Both the position numbers and the translations under genes were made by a program. From assembly GCA_039545355.1 (NCBI GenBank), contig BCJJ01000006.1, positions 620,001 through 684,000 of the forward strand: a DNA stretch of 64,000 nucleotides, read 5' to 3'. The DNA is from Trichosporon coremiiforme (Eukaryota > Basidiomycota > Tremellomycetes > Trichosporonales > Trichosporonaceae). Positions 33,801 through 44,812 of this stretch are shown here, piece by piece. The notes below the pieces were generated by a model that was not told where the DNA came from, made no database searches, and worked only from the letters and a program-made list of their open reading frames with translations. The stretch's first letter is position 1. Each line of letters starts with the position of its first letter.

Positions 33801-34022
33801 TACGCCCCCATGGACGAGGTGCTGAAGCACACGGACATGCAGAAGCGGCGCGGAGACAACACGTGGTGGAGCGGCATCAAGGAGCTCGTCGAGGTCCTGG
33901 GCGGCCGCGCGGGCGTCATGGTCCACCTCGACAAGGAGTGGACTAAGAAGGTTGCCGAGAGGCTCGAGGCGAGGGAGAAGGCAAAGGTTGACAAGGACGG
34001 ACAGCAGTCGCAGGCTAACTGA
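30898..34022 (+). CDS. PFK1: ATP-dependent 6-phosphofructokinase
   Basis: Seven exons (30898-31051, 31183-31213, 31263-31720, 31758-31980, 32016-32747, 32785-33456, 33509-34022) encode 927 residues. The enzyme commits glucose to glycolysis. It is the tandem eukaryotic form: the N-terminal half carries the ATP-site motif [36 protein letters not shown] and [13 protein letters not shown], and AEGAIDKN plus [15 protein letters not shown] complete the active site. The C-terminal regulatory half begins at [18 protein letters not shown] and contains [39 protein letters not shown] and [15 protein letters not shown]. Exon 2 is only 31 nt ([10 protein letters not shown]). An Ala/Pro/Ser and acidic insert of about 90 residues follows EGWEGLVRG. 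Confidence 0.96.
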
Positions 34023-34447
34023 GTAGCTCAAGAGGAAGAAGTCGTTTAGGAAGATTCTCCAGGTGTGAAGGTGTGTCCGGTGTGGGAGGCAGGTCGAGCG
34101 CGGTAGTAGCCGCGCGAGACTAGCGGCCTCCGACACCGGCGCAGAGAACGTAGGCAACATAGGCAAGACGAAGAAGGTAGTCAAGCCGCAAGTAGAAAAG
34201 ACAGTCAAGGCACAAGTCCAACCTGAAGTGCAATGTAATAATCGTCCACAAGTCCCACGCGCAGCACAAGTCCTGCCACTCGTCCAAGTCCTCCCCGCCA
34301 CCCCCGTAGCACTGCTCAATATGTCTCAACTGCAACGCCGCAAGTCGACCCCGTATTAATCTCCCTCGCGCTTTTGCAGCAGCGTCCGTAAAATAATGCA
34401 TAGTCCACACCGGAATATCTAACTCTCTCTACCCCCCCGTTCGCCGC
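34023..34447. other. Convergent spacer, PFK1 and polyol dehydrogenase 3' ends
   Basis: No gene was recognised. It contains a run of direct-repeat-like AAGTC words (34170-34290), probably low complexity. Confidence 0.5.
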
Positions 34448-35739
34448 TCACTCGGGCACACTCCCAACCATAGCCTTGATAACGTAGTTTCCCTCCTCGT
34501 CCCGTCCCTTCTTGAGGGCCTCGAACGCCTTACCCGCGTCCTCAAGGCTATACCTTTGCGTGATCATCTTGCCGACGTCCCCCAGTTTCCCAGAGCCAAG
34601 CAGGGCAAGAGCCTCAGGGTAGGTGTTAGCGTACCTGAACACGCCGACGAGGTCGACCTCGCGAATGAGGCTGAGACCAACAGGAAGCAAGAGCTCCTGC
34701 GTGCCCATGCCGACGAAGGCGGCCTTGCCGCCCGCGACGGACGCAAGGGGCGCGAGCTGCATACACGTCTCGACGCCCGTACACTCGATCACGGCGTCAA
34801 AGCCGTCCTCCAGTCCCGTCCGCTGAATGACGTCGGACTCGCGCATCGTGGCCCAATTCTGCTTCGCGAGCTCCAGCGAGTCTTTGCCGGAGACGCGGGG
34901 ACCCTTGGGCAGAGTGTATGTGCCTGTGACCCAGCCCCGCTCCTCGGCGAAGGAGAGCTTGGACGCCTCAATGTCCGTAGCCACGACCTCGGAGGCGCCA
35001 TAAGCTGTGGCGACCGCGCAGGCCAGGAGTCCAACAGCCCCAGCTCCGATCACGAGCACGCGCATCCCACCCTCGAGCTTGGCCCTGTGCCATGCGTGCA
35101 GCACGACCGCCAATGGCTCGGCAAGAGCAGCGAGCTCAAGATCCATCCCCTCGGGGAGCTTGTGGAGCAATGACAGGGGGTGGTGCATGTACTCCACCAG
35201 CGTGCCGTCGAGGTGTGGGTGTGTCTTGGCTGAGGACTTGAAGCGGAGCGAGGGGCAGAGGTTGTACCGCCCCTTTGTGCAGACGGGACAGGTACGGCAG
35301 GGGAGGCCGACTTCGGGGGCTACGGCGTCGCCGACTTTCAGGTTGCAGTTCGGGGGCAGAGGAGTGGGGAGGGCAGTGATGATGCCGCAGGACTCGTGCC
35401 CAAGGACGAGGGGGTGACGGAGGACGAACGAGCCGTTCGCGCCGTGCGTGTAGTAGTGCACTGATGTCAGCCACTCCGATTCCGAGAACGCTCGAGCTAA
35501 ACAGCAGGCGATAGGAGGACAACGGCCCTCAACTGCGGCACAGCCTTCGTACTCACGATCACTACCGCACAATCCGGTCGGGCCCATCTTGATCGTCGCG
35601 CAGCCCTCTGGCGGGTTCTCGACTGGTCGCTCCTCCTTGCTTGTCAGCTTCACACCTCCGGCAGACTCACAATCCTCAGGTCGAGCGCGCCATGGCACAC
35701 GGCCGCCTTCTGCGTCTTGGGCGTTTGGGCTTGGGTCAT
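34448..35739 (-). CDS. Zinc-dependent polyol dehydrogenase (xylitol/sorbitol/L-arabinitol type)
   Basis: Exons 35739-35671, 35635-35557 and 35460-34448 (complement) encode 386 residues. It is a medium-chain NAD(P)-dependent alcohol dehydrogenase. The catalytic zinc ligands are in TGLCGSDLHYYTHG (joined across intron 2) and VLGHESCG; the structural-zinc loop is GLPCRTCPVCTKGRYNLCPSL, with four cysteines. The NAD fold has VLVIGAGAVGLLACAVA (about residue 195) and an acidic residue after beta-2 (VVATDIEASK) that favours NAD over NADP. The N-terminus AAVCHGALDLRIEERPVENPPEG is typical of fungal pentitol dehydrogenases. Choosing between xylitol, L-arabinitol and sorbitol as substrate is not possible from motifs. 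Confidence 0.9.
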
Positions 35740-36209
35740 CTTTTCCGTCAATCAATCCGTGAAAGTGTCGAAGCGCTGAAAGATGTGGTAGAGAGTATCG
35801 AGAAGGATGCCAGATGCAAGAGGCAATGCAAGAGGTACGTAGTGGGCACGAAGGATATATCGCAGCAAGACGGTACCGCTCCGGGACCCGGACGCCGGGC
35901 CGGGAGCCGGTGGGCGTCACCGACGGTTCGGGCCGGCAACGAGCGCTTTCTGCTTCGCTTCGATTCTCGACATCGTCGGGTCGTTTTGGCGCCGCATACA
36001 ACGCGGGGGCAAATGTCCAGTCAACCTGTCGCGACCTCCACTCGGTACTGACGCGCGACGCGTGCCGTGAGCTCATATTTCGTCTCAGCCACCACAACAA
36101 CGACCTTCCCTCGCTGCTCACCTTCCTTCACCGTCCTAGACATATCACACCACATAGCAGACAACAAGAACCGCCTCTCTCGGAACGAATAACAGCAACA
36201 GCAGGCACC
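35740..36209. other. Divergent promoter, polyol dehydrogenase and RFC5
   Basis: The intergenic stretch between two divergent genes. No coding sequence was recognised. Confidence 0.55.
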
Positions 36210-37812
36210 ATGGCGTCTCTCTGGGTGGACAAGGTACGCTGACTACCGGTACCGGCACGCTGACGGCAGTACCGCCCCCGCACCCTCAATGACATGGCGT
36301 ACCACTCGGAGCTGAGCGAGCGGCTCAAGTCGTTAGTGAGTACTTGGGTGCTGTGGGGGGTTCCTACCACCTGCTTGCATTTGACTGTGATTGGCCGCGT
36401 TTGAGCTAACTGCAGGCGTCGTCCGGCGACTTCCCGCATATCCTGTTCTACGGACCGAGCGGCGCGGGGAAGAAGACGAGGATCATGGCGACGTTGCGCG
36501 AGCTGTACGGGCAGGGAGTGGAGAAGGTATGCCTCCTCTAATCTACTCACCTCCTCTCTCTACTTCATCTAATCATTCGAATAATCGCCCCTCGATCTCG
36601 CCCATGCGCTCGCACTCGCTGACTCTCGCAGCTCAAAATCGACCAGCGCGTCTTCGTGACCCCGTCAAACCGAAAGCTCGACGTCAACGTCGTGCAGAGC
36701 AATTACCACATTGAGCTCACGCCTAGCGACGTCGGCATGTACGACCGTGTCGTGATCCAGGACATTTTGAAGGAGATCGCGCAGACGCAGCAGGTTGACC
36801 TGAACGCGAAGCAGAAGTTCAAGGGTAAGCCACTGAGACTGACCGCGGCGGCGGTGGTCAGGTCTGACCAGCTGGCAAAGAGCTTTTGCCACGAAGACTT
36901 GCTTTGTACGACGCCTCGTCGCCTCGCTGTGCTCAGGCTCCGCCTTCGCTCCGCTAACAGCCAGTCGTCGTCATCAACGAAGCCGATGCCCTCTCGCGCG
37001 ACGCGCAGGCCGCGCTCCGTCGCACGATGGAGAAGTACATGACGAACATGCGCCTTATCATGTGCGCGAACAGCACGTCCAAGATCATTGCGCCAATTCG
37101 CTCGCGCTGTCTTCTAGTGCGCGTGGCGGCGCCGACGGACGACGAGGTGCGCTGACGCCTTTGCACTCAAGCTGACTTCAGATGTCGTCCGTGCTGAACC
37201 AGGTCGCTAAGAAGGAGCGCTTCACGCTGCCGCCGTCCGCGTCCAACGCCATCATCGAGGCCGCAGACGGCAATCTGCGCAAGGCGCTGCTCGTGATGGA
37301 GGCGATGCGCATGCAGAACCCGGACCTGAACGACGACATCGACGTTGCGAAGCCAGACTGGGAGGTGTACTGCGCCAAGATCGCCGAGAGCATTATGCAG
37401 GAGCAGAGCCCGCAGCGGCTGCTTGACATCCGAGGCAAGATCTACGAGCTGCTTTCGCACTGCATCCCGCCCGCGGTCGTTTTGAAGGTGAGTATTAGAA
37501 CTGTTGGCTTTCGACGACCAGCTTCAACAATTGCGGCGACTGATAGCTAACCTCAGACCATCGCGGACGGACTCGTCGCCCGTGTCGACGACTCGCTCAA
37601 GCCCGTCGTCGTGCACTGGGCCGCGCACTACGTGAGCTCATCGCGTGCCGCCAAAGCTGACCCCAGGAACTCCGCATGCGCCAGGGCTCGAAGAAGATCT
37701 TCCACATCGAGGCGTTCATCGCCAAGATCATGAAGGTTGTGAAGGAGGCGCACTTGTAAGCTTTCTTTACCGCTGTCAAACTGACGATTGCAGCATGGGC
37801 GTGGACTTCTAG
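36210..37812 (+). CDS. RFC5: Replication factor C subunit (Rfc5; human RFC3 ortholog)
   Basis: Nine exons (36210-36233, 36270-36335, 36416-36526, 36632-36824, 36965-37146, 37182-37487, 37557-37631, 37667-37755, 37794-37812) encode 354 residues. This is a clamp-loader subunit that helps load PCNA. It opens [20 protein letters not shown]; the Walker A is altered ([13 protein letters not shown]), as is typical of this subunit, and Walker B reads [25 protein letters not shown] instead of DEAD, marking the non-hydrolysing Rfc5/RFC3 subunit. The SRC motif with the arginine finger is present ([10 protein letters not shown]). First and last exons are only 24 and 19 nt. The third intron is 105 nt and the fourth 140 nt. 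Confidence 0.95.
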
Positions 37813-38164
37813 ACGTGAGAGGGACTGTAGGGATTTTGCCATGTATTTGTATCTGTTACTGGATCTGAACCATTGACCGACAACTAACAGTGCTACGGAC
37901 AAGCTGACGGGACTAGAGGGCGCAAGGAAGCGTGCCGCGCGAAAGGAGAGCGGGAGAAGATCGTTGCGCCCGTCTCCTCCACGCAGGAGCTGCTGCTCCG
38001 CGTGTCAGAGACACTTCTTCTCACTCACAGCTTTCAACCTCACAAAACCTGCATCTTCGGACAGCTCCGTGAGTTGTTGGACCCCGTTGCTCTCAACTGA
38101 CAGACCAGTGTCTCTGCCACCCTTACGATTGTGGTCATAGATAGGTAGTCGGTGGGCTGAAGTC
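37813..38164 (+). other. Leader region of the multi-exon mini-gene, with one intron-like block
   Basis: Contains a canonical 35-nt intron at 38069-38103 (GTGAGT...CAACTGACAG) that precedes the mini-gene start codon, suggesting a spliced 5' leader. Nothing else was recognised apart from the RFC5 3' end. Confidence 0.45.
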
Positions 38165-38871
38165 ATGGAAGGTGGTAGCCGAACTGGCAGAGGCTACAAA
38201 CACATGGACAAGGTGAGCTGTCGTGATGTATTGATAGGCTGACGGATAAGGCTCCAACAGTGACGACATGGATCCGGGGGAGTGCTATTTCAAGTGAGCT
38301 CAGAGGCCGTCTTGTATGAGCTAGAGCTGTAACGTGGCAGGGTACAGCACAACGTCCACTGAAGAAATCAACCCAAGCCAAAGAGATACGTGAGCTCTCG
38401 GGGAACTGCTGATGAGAGCTAACACAGCAGTGCCCTGGTCTTGCCGCCGCTGGCGGAGTGCGCTGTAAGCAACGGTGAGCAGCGGTGAGCAATGGACCCA
38501 TCTGGCTCAGCCGACGTGATAGGAGCATTGTCCTTCCTCCGAGAAACTCACTGTATGCTCGTGCAGTGCCTCACGTATGGTGAGTTCAGAATTCCCCCTA
38601 GGTGACCTCTGGCGTTGACGCTGCAGATGGCGTCAACGCCGAGATTAGCAGTGGCGATCGAAAGTGTGACAAGTAAAGTGAGCTGACCGACCGAATGCTA
38701 GCTAATGCAACAGCCCATTCGCCACAGTAGCGAGAAGACAGCCAGCCCAGAGGTAAGCTGTGAAGCCTCGCACCAAGCTGACAGGGCACGGCCTGTCTTG
38801 CTCGTTGTTTGCGCTCGGGCGGAGTGAGTACCAGAACGGTCTAACTCAGTCGCTGACGGGACACCCAGTGA
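38165..38871 (+). CDS. Unrecognised small protein encoded by about nine tiny exons
   Basis: Between two convergent genes lies a string of intron-like blocks. The model 38165-38212, 38251-38293, 38341-38389, 38431-38464, 38526-38579, 38627-38677, 38714-38752, 38785-38823 and 38869-38871 (stop) stays open in consistent phase and encodes 119 residues. Introns are 32-61 nt; most start GTGAGC/GTGAGT or GTAAGC and have the local branch motif (GCTGAC, GCTAAC, GTTGAC or GCTAAT) just before the acceptor. The protein starts MEGGSRTGRGYKHMDK, is Ser/Thr/Arg-rich with seven cysteines, and shows no known domain. The last junction places TGA directly after the acceptor. Two acceptors are weak (AAG at 38250, GAG at 38525). 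It could be a spliced non-coding RNA instead of a protein gene. Confidence 0.42.
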
Positions 38872-38939
38872 CCACCCGTTGTCAGTAAGTACGCACAATT
38901 AGTAGTGGAAACTATGCAAGAATGCAGACGAATCTATAT

Positions 38940-40818
38940 CTATTCAACGTTAGCCTGCGCGGCAGCCTCGACGTCCCTGATCTCCTTCGGCGCGAGCTCA
39001 GTGAGCACCCACGGTCCGCGGTTCGTGACGGCGACCTCGTCCTCGATACGCACGCCGAGGCCCTGGAAGTGCTTCGGGAACTTGTCGTCGAACGGCACGT
39101 ACACTCCCGGCTCGATCGTGAGCACGTTTCCTTCCTGGAGAACGGCACTACGGTCTGCAGTCGGACAGTCGTGCAGGTCCGAGCCGACGTGGTGCGTCAG
39201 GAAGTGCGGGTAGAGCTTGCGCTCGACGTCGCCCGTCGAGAGCGTGAAGCCGATCTGGCGCAGTTCTTGGTACAGCAGCGAGCAGCCTGGATGTTAGCTC
39301 GAGGACAGAGATATCGTAGCAGTGAAGAAGAAAAGGAAGGAGGATGTAAAATGAAGGGAAGACTTACTGATCCGGTGCAGCTCGTTCATGGTCACACCCT
39401 CGTTCAGGATACAGCGCTTGACGCACTCCTTCTGCACGTTCAGCACCGCCTGGTACAGGTCGCGCTGCGGGTCGGTGAAGCGTCCGTTGACGGGGAACGT
39501 GCGCGTGATATCCGACGCGTACATGTGGAATTCTCCTCCGGCGTCAATGAGAACCATCTGCTTGTCAGCTCGCTGTAGCATTTGCAGCTGCTTGATTGCA
39601 GCTCGTACGCTGCACTCACGTCGTTCTCGTCCAGGACGCAGTCGTTGCGAGTGTAGTGAATGACAAGCGAGTTGGCCCCACTAGCGACGACGGGAACGTA
39701 TGCCGGCCTCTCGCTCCCGTTCAGAGCACACTCGTACTCGAATCGCGCCGCGATCTGAGCCTCGGTGCCGCCAACCTTGGCGAAGCCCATGACCTTCTTG
39801 TGCGCGAGGCCCGAGATGTCGGCCGCCTTCTTCATGATCCTGAGTTCGGCATCCGACTTGCGCACGCGCATGCGGTGCGTGACCTGCTCAAGCGGCTTGG
39901 CCCTGTTTCCCGCCAGCGCGGCCGCGAGCATGAGGTGCGGCGGGTCGTGCGCGTCGAACTTGTGCTCCTCGGACGGCGCGAAGAACTTTAGCAGAGACGT
40001 ACGCCGGCGCGGACTCGATGGCGAGATTGGCTGAGAGGCGGCGGAAGGTGATGGGGAAGGAGGGAGGGAGGCGTACACGCTCTCATAGCCGAGATAGCGA
40101 GAGAGGTGCTCTGAGAGGTGGCTGTTCGGGTATGCCTCGTCGGCACCGAAAGTCGTCACAGCCTCGTCAACACCAGTCCGTTCGCCAGACCACAGGAGCT
40201 CGTGTCGGTCCCGCGGAGGAACGAAGAGGATGTACTTGTATCCTCGCGGCGTGGAGGGCGCGTTCACTGGAGTTAGGAGGGAAGGCCAGTAAGCTCACCA
40301 AGCACGACGGTAGCGTCCGGCTCGTCGAAGCCCGTGAGGTAGAAGAAGTCGGTCGACTGGCGGAACTTGTAGCTGTCGTGTCAGCTCATTGACGCTCTCC
40401 TACAGCTGCAAGCAAGATTTTGATGGGCTCACAAGATCTCTGTGTACTGTCAGCATGGTCTTCCCCGCTTGGTCAAACGACGTCATCACTCACGCTGCGA
40501 CACCAATCGGACCGTTCCTCCCATGCAGACAACAACAGCACCGGCAGGCAGGCTCTCCATGAGCCGTCGTCGACGGTCCTCGTACTCGTCCGGCGTGACT
40601 CCAGTCGTGAGCTCTCCCTCGCGGACAAGGTGAGCGTGCGTCTTCGCGAGCGGCTGGCCCATGACTGGCGGCTTCGGGTTCTTGATCCCGGTGTACGTGA
40701 GGCCGGAGTACGCCCTCAATGGCGGCGCGCGCACAACAGGAGCGGTGACGGCGCGTCCCGCCGCGACAGTTTGTTGCAGTGCTGGCCGGGTCAGCTGGGG
40801 TCGGAGGGCGGACCGCAT
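38940..40818 (-). CDS. ICP55: Mitochondrial Xaa-Pro aminopeptidase (Icp55/XPNPEP3-like)
   Basis: Six exons (complement of 40818-40494, 40439-40433, 40372-40299, 40266-39620, 39557-39368, 39286-38940) encode 529 residues. Icp55 trims one residue from imported proteins after presequence cleavage. A basic, acid-free N-terminus is followed by an AMP_N domain (EYEDRRRRLMESLPAGAVVVCMGG, FYKFRQSTDFFYLTGFDEPDATVVL). The creatinase-like domain supplies the metal ligands: IDAGGEFHMYASDITRTFPVNGRF (two Asp), LTHHVGSDLHD (His), VLTIEPGVYVP (Glu) and GLGVRIEDEVAVT (Glu). All are present. The second exon is only 7 nt (AGATCTT on the coding strand), required for phase between VSQ and FYKFRQ. A Ser/Pro-rich insert lies in the middle. 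Confidence 0.92.
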
Positions 40819-41116
40819 GGTGGAAGAGGATGTTGTGAGAGCGAGGTGGACTGACTTTTCTAACTTTTGCCCCAGGTCAGTCGGCTCGATGGCCAGGCAC
40901 GGCTGTCAAGGTCTTGAGCCGATACGGCCGTGGTCACCATCACGTTTTGCAACGCCAAACGCTTCCAAGCTCGTTGTAAAGAGTGTCACTCGCCCAGAAA
41001 GCGCGCGTAACGTTGAGCATACTGCTGCATGCTCGAATGAACAGCGGAGTTGAAGCGAGAGGGATGATAGCCGGGGCGGAGGGCGCAACTCTTGTCCCGC
41101 GTATTTACGTAATCTG

Positions 41117-41209
41117 GGCGAGATGGCCGAGCGGTCTAAGGCGCTGTGTTAAGGTGACCCAAATCATCTCCGCAGTCTTCGGACGTGGGTTCGAATCCCA
41201 CTCTCGTCA
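41117..41209 (+). tRNA. tRNA-Leu(AAG) with a 15-nt intron
   Basis: Acceptor GGCGAGA pairs with TCTCGTC (one G-U). The D arm GCC...GGC contains the Leu-type GAGCGGTCTAA loop. Anticodon stem is CTGTG/CGCAG; the loop TTAAGG gives anticodon AAG and is interrupted after position 37 by a 15-nt intron (TGACCCAAATCATCT). A variable arm (TCTTCGGACG) typical of class II tRNA is followed by T arm GTGGG-TTCGAAT-CCCAC. The discriminator is A, as required for leucyl-tRNA recognition. Confidence 0.92.
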
Positions 41210-41469
41210 AGAGGGTATTCAGTTACCCCCTTCAGCCAACTTTTTCGATGCGGCGACGTTGGTGGGAAGTTAACAGGGAGGAAAAGACCTGGTCGCGATG
41301 GAGTCTGGTGTGGTGGAGGGCGATCGGCGGTGGTGTTTCAGTGACCTCCACCGATCCACACACCGGACGGAAGCAGATGGTGGATGGCGTCAGGCACCAC
41401 CACCAATGTGAGCGACTACCTCGAAAGCTGCGGTTCGGTTAGGAACAACACATCATCGACACGCACATC

Positions 41470-43786
41470 ATGGAAGCCGCAGACACAGCTCCCAGCTCAC
41501 CAGCACCGGCGCCCGAAAGTGTCGCTGACGAGACGATGGAGATCCAGGCCGCCGAGTCTGAAGCTCCTCAGGAGGTGACGACTGAGCAGCCACAAGCTGG
41601 CCCTTCGGAGAAGGCACCTCGACGCGTCTATAACCGGAAAGTGAAGGTAAGCTGAAAGCTCAAGTCATCACTGACAGCAGAAACCGGATCACACGATAGC
41701 TTATACTACTGCCTATGTGCCCTCACTGTGAGCTAAGGGCAGAGCTCAGAGCTAATGACAGATACAACATCAAGAACCCAGCTGGCGACTTTATGATGAA
41801 GGAGAGCAATGTGGAGGTCATCCGTCAAATGGTACAGGCGAAGCACAAGGCAGAGAAGGAGACCGAAGAGAAGGAGAAGATTGAAAGGGGTGAGGTCCCG
41901 CCGCCCAACGGAGAGGCCAGCGAGGTGCCGTCGGTCGCCAACGGGACGAGCACACCAGCTTCGGCGACACCGGTACCTGCCGCATCCGAAGCGCCCGCCG
42001 AGAACCCCCTGTCAAAGATCCTCATCATCCATCCTGGGTCGCGGTATCTGCGCATAGGACGCGCATCGGACTTCTACCCGAAGGAGGTGCCGAACTGTAT
42101 CGCCTGGCCGGCTGACCAGCCTGGAGGATCCGAGCCGCCAGTACCCGGCAAGAGGAACGCAGACGAAAGCGTCGACGATAGCATCGGGCATCTGCGCGAC
42201 TACCTGCGCAACCGGTTGCGTGCGAACAAGCTGACGACCGACTGGCGCGATGGAACCCGTGTGAACGCGGCGAACGCCAAGGCGAAGCCGGAGACGTTGC
42301 CGGAGCACTCTGACCCGCACCGCATCGACTGGACGGAGCTGAACGGGCGCAAGTTCTTCGTGGGCGACGAGGCGATCAAACTGGCCGAGAGCTCGGGCTT
42401 CAGTCTGCGGTGGCCTATCGTGCAGCGGGGCTTCAACACGCGCGACTGGGACAGCAAGCAGCTGCTTTTCAACGATCTGACGCTTATCCTGACGGAGAGC
42501 TTGCGGACGGAGCTGGACATCCGGCCGATAAACTTCAAGGAGTACTCTGTCGTGCTCATCGTCCCGGACCACGGACAGCGGGTGTACGTGCAGGAGCTGA
42601 CGAACATTCTCCTGCGCGTAATGGGGTTCAAAGAGATTGCGATCCACCAGGAGTCGCACTGCGCGATCTTTTCCGCGGGCATGTCGAGTGCGTGCGTCGT
42701 CGACATTGGCGCGCAGGAGACCTCGATCGCGTGCGTCGAGGACGGCATGGTCAACGCCGACTCGCGCATCTCGCTGTCCTACGGCGGCGACGACGTCACC
42801 GTCGCGCTGGCTGCGCTTCTCCAGCGCTCGTCGTTCCCGTACAAGGACCTCGACATGGCGCGAACGCAGGACTGGATCATGATGGACAACCTGAAGAAGA
42901 AGGTGTGCACGCTTGAGGAGCACCTCGTGGCCAACACGAGCTGGGACTTTTACGTTGTGTCCGAGGGCCCGACGAAGAAGTACATGCTGCGCACGTACGA
43001 CGAGAACGTGCTTGCGCCGCTGTGTTTCTTCGATACGCGCATGATTGACTTTGAGGGCAAGCGGGACGCGACATTCCAGATTGCAAACCCTGACGTGACC
43101 GACCTGATCAAGTCGAGCTACGACGAGCCGGTAAGTTAACTCCCACGAGAAGTAGCTGACATCAGACTGGCGCCATGAAGTCGTGCTGCTCGCACTTATT
43201 CCCTTCGCGCGAGGACGACACGGACATGAAGGAGGCGACGCCGGCTGCGTCCGAGACTCCGGTCCCGGGGACGCCGCAGGAGAGCCCGGTCAAGCCCGTG
43301 AGCAGCAAAGACACGCCCGCGCTGTCTGTGGCGGGCACGCCAGGCTTGTTGCCTCCGACAGCCAACCCGAGTGCGGCCGCGACACCTGCGCCGGACGAGG
43401 ACGACACACCCGTCTACGATATCGAGTACGAAGCGAGCAAGACGCCGCTCGACGGCGCGATCAGTGCTGCCATCGCGCAGTCCTCAACCGAGGGTCGCGT
43501 GCGCACCGCCGCCAATAACCTGCTCCTCATCGGCGGAGGGAGCAGCCTGAAGGGCCTTGCGCCGTTTGTCCAGGAGCGCCTCGGCCCGCTGCTCAGGCAG
43601 AAGGGATACCCCGTTGACCAGGTCAATGTCGTGCCCGTTCCGCGCGGGGTTAACCCCAAGTTTGTGTCCTGGAAGGGCGCAAGCGTCATGTGCAACCTCG
43701 AGAGTCTCAGCGACATGTGGATCTCGCGCGAGGAGTTTGAGGCCCTGGGAGCTAGGTCGCTCAAGGACAGGCTGCCGTTCATCTAA
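41470..43786 (+). CDS. ARP8: Actin-related protein 8, INO80 complex
   Basis: Exons 41470-41646, 41681-41727, 41762-43130 and 43166-43786 encode 737 residues; introns are 34, 34 and 35 nt. Arp8 binds extranucleosomal DNA in the INO80 remodeller. An acidic, Pro-rich N-terminus is followed by an actin fold that begins ILIIHPGSRYLRIGRASD, with the large Arp8-type insertions after it. Recognisable blocks include EYSVVLIVPDHGQRVYVQELTNILLRVMGFKEIAIHQES, CVVDIGAQETSIACVEDG, ISLSYGGDDVTVAL, and the C-terminal NNLLLIGGGSSLKGLAPFVQERL, DPKFVSWKGASVM-like region. The phosphate loops are degenerate compared with actin, as usual for Arp8. A low-complexity Thr/Pro insert (about 560-620) interrupts subdomain 3/4. 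RVB1, another INO80 subunit, is at 10.7 kb. Confidence 0.93.
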
Positions 43787-43910
43787 TTGTAGCAATGCAT
43801 ATGGAGACAGATGATACCTGATGACTGGAGCTGCTTCTTTCGTTGTTCCTCTTTTACTGCTTTCCTTTCGTGACCGTCGCCTGCGACGCCGACTCGCCCA
43901 AACCAGTGGG

Positions 43911-44527
43911 CTATCGGTGCTCGACCGGCTGGAGTTTCTGATCGTCAGCCACACGAGGACGGACGCCCAGCTGAGAAGGCACACTCACGACACTGCTGCC
44001 CGAGAACAGGCGCTCCTCCTCGGCATCCGCCCGGCGGCGGTGGTGCGTCCCTGGCGGCTTGAGGTAGCTCTCGAAACCCTTGAGCACGTTGCCCGTCGTG
44101 TGCGTCTCGTCGAGGTAGACTGCTTCCGTCGCCGCAATCTGGGCTTCGATGTTGGCCTGGGTGTTAGCGGGCTGAGAGCGGAGGGAGTAGTGAGCAGCGA
44201 GTGTAGCGAACCAGCATAATATGTGGTGGAACACCATGGCCACAGCACGTCCAGCAGCCACAATCATGCAGCAGGCGGGAAGCAGACACAACGTCGTGAA
44301 CGCATGCACACACATTGCATGTTCTGCGCGTGTCATGGACGTGTGACGGATGTGTGATCATGTGCGTCGATCGTGTTTACGACATTTGCCACCCACCGCG
44401 CGTCAATTGCTCGATGACTCACAAGGCTCATCTCCAGCGCCCGTTTCCGCCTCTGCGCAGCCTCGATCTCGTGCAAGGCTGCAGCCTGCGCCGTCTTCGC
44501 ATCCGCTGGCGGCCCTTGTGTGCTCAT
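43911..44527 (-). CDS. EAF6: Chromatin modification protein Eaf6 (NuA4 subunit)
   Basis: Exons 44527-44423 and 44156-43911 (complement) encode 116 residues. Eaf6 is a small coiled-coil subunit of the NuA4 histone acetyltransferase (also NuA3/MOZ-type complexes). Exon 1 (35 codons) has the leading helix LHEIEAAQRRKRALEMSL. Exon 2 continues ANIEAQIAATEAVYLDETHTTGNVLKGFESYLKPPG, the family's signature, where the GN-x(2)-KGF-x(2)-YLK block is most conserved. A variable tail of about 45 residues follows. The 266-nt intron is unusually long for the window and interrupts the coiled coil. Confidence 0.9.
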
Positions 44528-44812
44528 GTCGCGTCGCTTCGGTGTGTATCGCGTCGAGGGAGTGTGTATGTTTGCAAAAGTCTCCAGGGCGCCGAAAGGT
44601 AACAAAGCGGAAACTTTCATCCGGCGAGATTCGAAACCTAGGTCGCGTTCTGCGGAGCCTTCCGCCGCGCTACTAAGTCGCCGGCCCGGTGGTGGTGGCT
44701 GGGGCGGAGGCAGATAACCGATCGAGCTCGGGCAGTCAGTCACTCCACGCCTCCGAGGCGACATTATCGATCGGTGTGATCTCGCCATCTACCACCTTCC
44801 ACTCACGCAACC

